9,114 bases of DNA from an uncultured Methanobrevibacter sp. (GTDB lineage Archaea; Methanobacteriota; Methanobacteria; Methanobacteriales; Methanobacteriaceae): contig CACZPT010000035.1 of NCBI GenBank assembly GCA_902783085.1, forward strand, positions 1-9,114. The letters run 5' to 3'. Position 1 is the first letter of the stretch, and each line of letters starts with the position of its first letter. Positions 6,435 to 9,114 of this stretch are shown piece by piece. A model generated the notes under the pieces. It was given only the letters and a program-made list of their open reading frames with translations, was not told the DNA's origin and made no database searches. A program made the translations under genes and the position numbers.

Positions 6435-7611
6435 CGGAAGATATGGAGAATATGGTGGGCAGTACATTTCAGAAACATTAATGAATGAATTGCTCTATTT
6501 GGAAGAGCAATATAATCATTATATTAATGATGAAGAATTCATCAAAGAATTAAACACACTTTTAGCCGAATATGCTGGAAGACCATCATTACTTTATCAT
6601 GCAAAAAGAATGACGCAAGATCTTGGTGGGGCTAAAATTTATCTTAAAAGGGAAGATTTAAACCACACTGGAGCGCACAAAATTAATAATGTTTTAGGTC
6701 AGGTATTACTTGCTAAAAAAATGGGAAAAACAAGGGTAATTGCAGAAACTGGTGCAGGTCAACATGGTGTAGCAACAGCAACTGCCGCAGCACTTCTAGA
6801 TATGGAATGTGAAGTATTTATGGGTGAAGTTGACACTAAAAGACAGGCATTAAATGTTTATCGCATGGAATTACTTGGAGCTAAAGTACATTCTGTAAAA
6901 TCAGGAACAAAAACCCTAAAAGACGCAGTCAATGATGCATTTAGGGATTGGATTGCAAGAGTTGCTGATACAAACTATGTTATTGGTTCAACTATGGGTC
7001 CACATCCATTCCCAATGATTGTAAGAGATTTTCAAGGAGTAATTAGTCTTGAATCAAGACAACAGATACTTGAAAAAGAAGGAAAACTACCTACTGCGGT
7101 TATTGCATGTGTTGGTGGGGGAAGTAATGCAATGGGTGCATTTTATAATTTCATTGATGATGAAGATGTTAAATTAATAGGGTGTGAAGCTGGTGGAAAA
7201 GGAATAGATACACCATATAATGCAGCTGCACTTACTAACGGTAAAATCGGAATATTTCATGGTATGAAATCAATATTCAACCAAGGGGATTATGGTCAAA
7301 TTGCACCAGTATATTCTGTCTCAGCAGGACTTGATTATCCGGGTGTTGGACCGGAACATGCATATTTAAGAGATTCTAAAAGAGCAGAATATGTTCCAAT
7401 AACAGATTATGAAGCCGTTGAGGCTTTTGAATATTTATCAAGAATGGAAGGAATTATCCCAGCTATTGAAAGTTCACATGCAGTAGCACATGCAATGAAA
7501 ATAGCTCCAAAAATGAATAAAGATGATATTATCATTGTTTGTTTATCTGGAAGGGGAGATAAGGATGTTAGATCAATTGCAGAATATAGGGGAGTTGAGT
7601 TAAATGAGTAA
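6427..7611 (+). CDS. trpB: Tryptophan synthase beta chain
   Basis: TrpB condenses indole with serine using pyridoxal phosphate. The 394 residues match the major TrpB1 form that pairs with TrpA, rather than the longer TrpB2 type. Visible features are RYGEYGGQYISETLM at the N-terminus, the Schiff-base Lys85 in HTGAHKINN, catalytic Glu107 in AETGAGQHG, the phosphate-binding GGGSNA (230-235), Glu348 in IPAIESSHA and the cofactor-ring contact Ser374 in LSGRGDKD. GGAGG at 6416-6420 sits 6 nt upstream of the ATG and is the clearest ribosome binding site of the operon, possibly giving higher expression. The gene overlaps trpF and trpA by 8 nt each, as suits subunits of one complex. Confidence 0.97.
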   Translation: MNNGRYGEYGGQYISETLMNELLYLEEQYNHYINDEEFIKELNTLLAEYAGRPSLLYHAKRMTQDLGGAKIYLKREDLNHTGAHKINNVLGQVLLAKKMGKTRVIAETGAGQHGVATATAAALLDMECEVFMGEVDTKRQALNVYRMELLGAKVHSVKSGTKTLKDAVNDAFRDWIARVADTNYVIGSTMGPHPFPMIVRDFQGVISLESRQQILEKEGKLPTAVIACVGGGSNAMGAFYNFIDDEDVKLIGCEAGGKGIDTPYNAAALTNGKIGIFHGMKSIFNQGDYGQIAPVYSVSAGLDYPGVGPEHAYLRDSKRAEYVPITDYEAVEAFEYLSRMEGIIPAIESSHAVAHAMKIAPKMNKDDIIIVCLSGRGDKDVRSIAEYRGVELNE

Positions 7612-8374
7612 AATAGCTAATGCATTTAATGATGGAACTGCATTTATTGGATTTTTAACTGCAGGTGATCCGACTGTTGATAAAACAATTGAATATATTT
7701 TAGCAATGGAAGAAGCCGGATGTGATTTAATTGAAATTGGAATTCCTTTTTCAGATCCAATGGCTGAAGGGGTTGTAATACAAGATGCTAATGTTCGTGC
7801 TTTAAAGCATAATACAACAACAGATGATGTATTTGAAATTGTAAGGAGAATTCGTCAAAAAACAGATATTCCCTTGGTATTTTTAACTTATATTAATCCT
7901 GTATTCTTTTATGGATATGAAGAATTCTTTAAAAAATGTGGGGAGTATGGTGTAGATGGAATTATATCTCCGGATTTACCGTATGAAGAAAAAGGTGAAA
8001 TTGCTGATATTGCAGCTAGAAATGATGTTGATGTAATCTCATTAATTGCTCCAACTTCAAAAGAAAGAATACAAAAGATAGCTAATGATGCAACTGGTTT
8101 TATTTATGTAGTTTCATCTTTAGGGGTTACTGGAATGAGATCTGAGATTAAAACGGATTTAAATTCAATATTATCGGATATACGTGATGTTAGCGATTTA
8201 CCGTTGGCTGTTGGATTTGGTATAAATACTCCACAACAAGCATCTGAAATATCTAAAATAGCTGATGGAGTAATTGTTGGTAGTGCAATAGTGAAAATCA
8301 TAGAAGAATATGGTGAAAATGCCACACAACCATTAAAAGACTATGTTTTGGCTATGAAAAATGCTTGTAAGTAG
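7604..8374 (+). CDS. trpA: Tryptophan synthase alpha chain
   Basis: TrpA cleaves indole-3-glycerol phosphate to indole, which passes through the tunnel to TrpB. The protein is a 256-residue (beta/alpha)8 barrel of normal length. The catalytic Glu44 (Salmonella Glu49) is in IEIGIPFSDP. The second catalytic acid, Asp60 in Salmonella, is Glu55 here (DPMAEGVVIQ). The mobile loop is LGVTGMRS (173-180) with Thr176 equivalent to Thr183, and phosphate-binding segments include GFGIN (204-208) and VGSA (225-228). Glu at the second position also occurs, as I recall, in some Firmicutes TrpA, so the protein is probably active. The ATG overlaps the trpB end by 8 nt, with GGAG at 7591-7594 as ribosome binding site. 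It is the last gene of the operon. Confidence 0.96.
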   Translation: MSKIANAFNDGTAFIGFLTAGDPTVDKTIEYILAMEEAGCDLIEIGIPFSDPMAEGVVIQDANVRALKHNTTTDDVFEIVRRIRQKTDIPLVFLTYINPVFFYGYEEFFKKCGEYGVDGIISPDLPYEEKGEIADIAARNDVDVISLIAPTSKERIQKIANDATGFIYVVSSLGVTGMRSEIKTDLNSILSDIRDVSDLPLAVGFGINTPQQASEISKIADGVIVGSAIVKIIEEYGENATQPLKDYVLAMKNACK

Positions 8375-8398
8375 TTTTAAATTTTAATCATAACTTTT
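8375..8398 (+). terminator. Possible T-rich terminator of the trp operon
   Basis: Three short T4 runs (8375-8378, 8382-8385, 8395-8398) follow the trpA stop codon directly. They are weaker than the T7 run before the operon but fit an archaeal T-rich termination region. Read-through into the next gene cannot be excluded. Confidence 0.35.
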
Positions 8399-8409
8399 AT
8401 AAAATAGAT

Positions 8410-8463
8410 TAAATATATTAATATCATATATTTAATTCAATAAATTTATATAAAAATTAGAGG
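8410..8463 (+). promoter_or_regulatory. PCNA gene promoter region and ribosome binding site
   Basis: Two TATA-like elements are visible, AAATATATTA at 8411-8420 and TTTATATAAA at 8445-8454. The first would give a leader of about 30 nt containing GAGG (8460-8463), which lies 7 nt before the ATG at 8471. Because that ribosome binding site looks real, the upstream box is the better candidate. It forms the left arm of an exact 8-bp inverted repeat, TAAATATA (8410-8417) and TATATTTA (8427-8434). Confidence 0.4.
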
Positions 8464-8470
8464 ATTTCTT

Positions 8471-9114
8471 ATGTTTAAAGCTGAATTAAGTGATTCTAGT
8501 ATTTTAAAGACAAGTTTTGATGCTATTTCTTCAATTGTTGATGAAGTACAGATTCAAACTGATAGTGAAGGTATGAGATTGGATGCCTTAGACCGTAGTC
8601 ACATAACTTTTGTTCATTTGGAATTTAAAGCAAGTTTATTTGATGAATATATATGTGATGTTCCTGAAAAAATCAATATTGATACTGATGAATTTATGAA
8701 AGTCCTCAAAAGGGCTAAATCTCAAGATAGAGTTTTAATGTCTGTTGATGAAGGTAATTTTATCATTACTTTTGAAGGTGATGCAACCAGGACTTTCAAA
8801 ATAAGATTAGTTGATATTGAGTATGATAATCCTACTCCACCTCAAATTAATCACCCAACTACATTTAAAGTTCGTTTTTCAATATTAAAAGATTCAATTA
8901 ACGATATTGAAATATTTTCAGATAAAATTGCACTTCAAGTCGATGAAGATTACTTTATAGCATCCGCCGATGGTGATTTTGGTGATGCAAGTATTAAATA
9001 TCTTCACGGTGAAAATATTAAAGAGCATGCAAAATCTCTATTTTCATTAGATAAAATTAGAGAAATGCTTAAAGCAGATAAATTTTCAGAGGAAGCTGAA
9101 ATTAGTTTAGGTAC
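8471..9114 (+). CDS. pcn: DNA polymerase sliding clamp PCNA (3' end cut by window)
   Basis: Read directly from ATG 8471, the frame is open to the right edge, giving 214 codons of a protein that normally has about 245 residues. The missing part is the last strand region and C-terminal tail. PCNA forms a ring trimer that encircles DNA and tethers polymerase, ligase, FEN1 and other replication proteins. Family signatures are the N-terminal MFKAELSDSSILKTSFDAI, the QTDSEGMRLDALDRSHI segment (about residues 29-45) and the run beginning DEFMKVLKRAK (about 75-85). The central region contains the interdomain stretch PPQINHP and a second clamp-fold half. The gene is monocistronic-looking at its start, with its own ribosome binding site 96 nt after trpA. 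It is unrelated to tryptophan synthesis and supports an archaeal host. Confidence 0.95.
   Translation, partial: MFKAELSDSSILKTSFDAISSIVDEVQIQTDSEGMRLDALDRSHITFVHLEFKASLFDEYICDVPEKINIDTDEFMKVLKRAKSQDRVLMSVDEGNFIITFEGDATRTFKIRLVDIEYDNPTPPQINHPTTFKVRFSILKDSINDIEIFSDKIALQVDEDYFIASADGDFGDASIKYLHGENIKEHAKSLFSLDKIREMLKADKFSEEAEISLG

Noticed and set aside
1..9114. CRISPR array, tRNA or rRNA gene, insertion sequence or toxin-antitoxin pair
   Set aside because: No regularly spaced direct repeats, no tRNA-like cloverleaf signature, no transposase motifs or flanking inverted repeats, and no recognisable toxin or antitoxin were seen. The window is mostly ordinary metabolic and replication genes.

Overview
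The window looks like a mesophilic methanogenic archaeon of the order Methanobacteriales, most likely a Methanobrevibacter-type genome. The DNA is strongly A+T-rich (about 70% by eye). Intergenic regions carry archaeal TATA-like boxes and T-run terminators. Several starts have GGAGG- or GTGAT-type ribosome binding sites. The last gene is an archaeal/eukaryotic-type sliding clamp (PCNA). The species cannot be fixed from the sequence alone.

Layout, all genes on the + strand. Positions 1-112 hold no supportable gene, only a possible 3' remnant of a gene beyond the left edge. Positions 113-650 are a decayed membrane-protein gene that resembles the DUF4013 family common in methanogens, with one frameshift and two in-frame stops. 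Positions 709-1890 are a two-gene unit: a CPBP (CAAX protease/Abi-type) intramembrane metalloprotease and a small two-helix membrane protein with a charged cytosolic-type tail. Positions 1891-1987 hold a T-run terminator and the promoter/operator region of the trp operon. Positions 1988-8374 are a complete seven-gene tryptophan operon in the order trpE-G-D-C-F-B-A. Positions 8375-8470 hold terminator and promoter material. From 8471 to the right edge lies the first 214 codons of the PCNA gene, cut off by the window.

The trp operon encodes every step from chorismate to tryptophan. TrpE/TrpG make anthranilate, TrpD adds phosphoribosyl, TrpF isomerises the product, TrpC closes the indole ring, and TrpA/TrpB make tryptophan from indole-glycerol phosphate and serine. 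Catalytic residues are present throughout, with one conservative exception: Glu replaces the usual second catalytic Asp in TrpA. The genes are very tightly packed, with two 4-nt ATGA overlaps, one 5-nt gap and three 8-nt ATGNNTAA overlaps. This implies one transcript and translational coupling. A 9-bp inverted repeat containing TGTACA upstream of trpE matches the core of the TRP box bound by the TrpY repressor of Methanothermobacter, although no trpY-like gene lies in the window.

I did not find a convincing previously undescribed system. The points most worth a second look are the TRP-box-like operator without an adjacent regulator, the TrpA active-site variant, the bacterial-looking gene order of the operon, and the unassigned protease-membrane protein pair.
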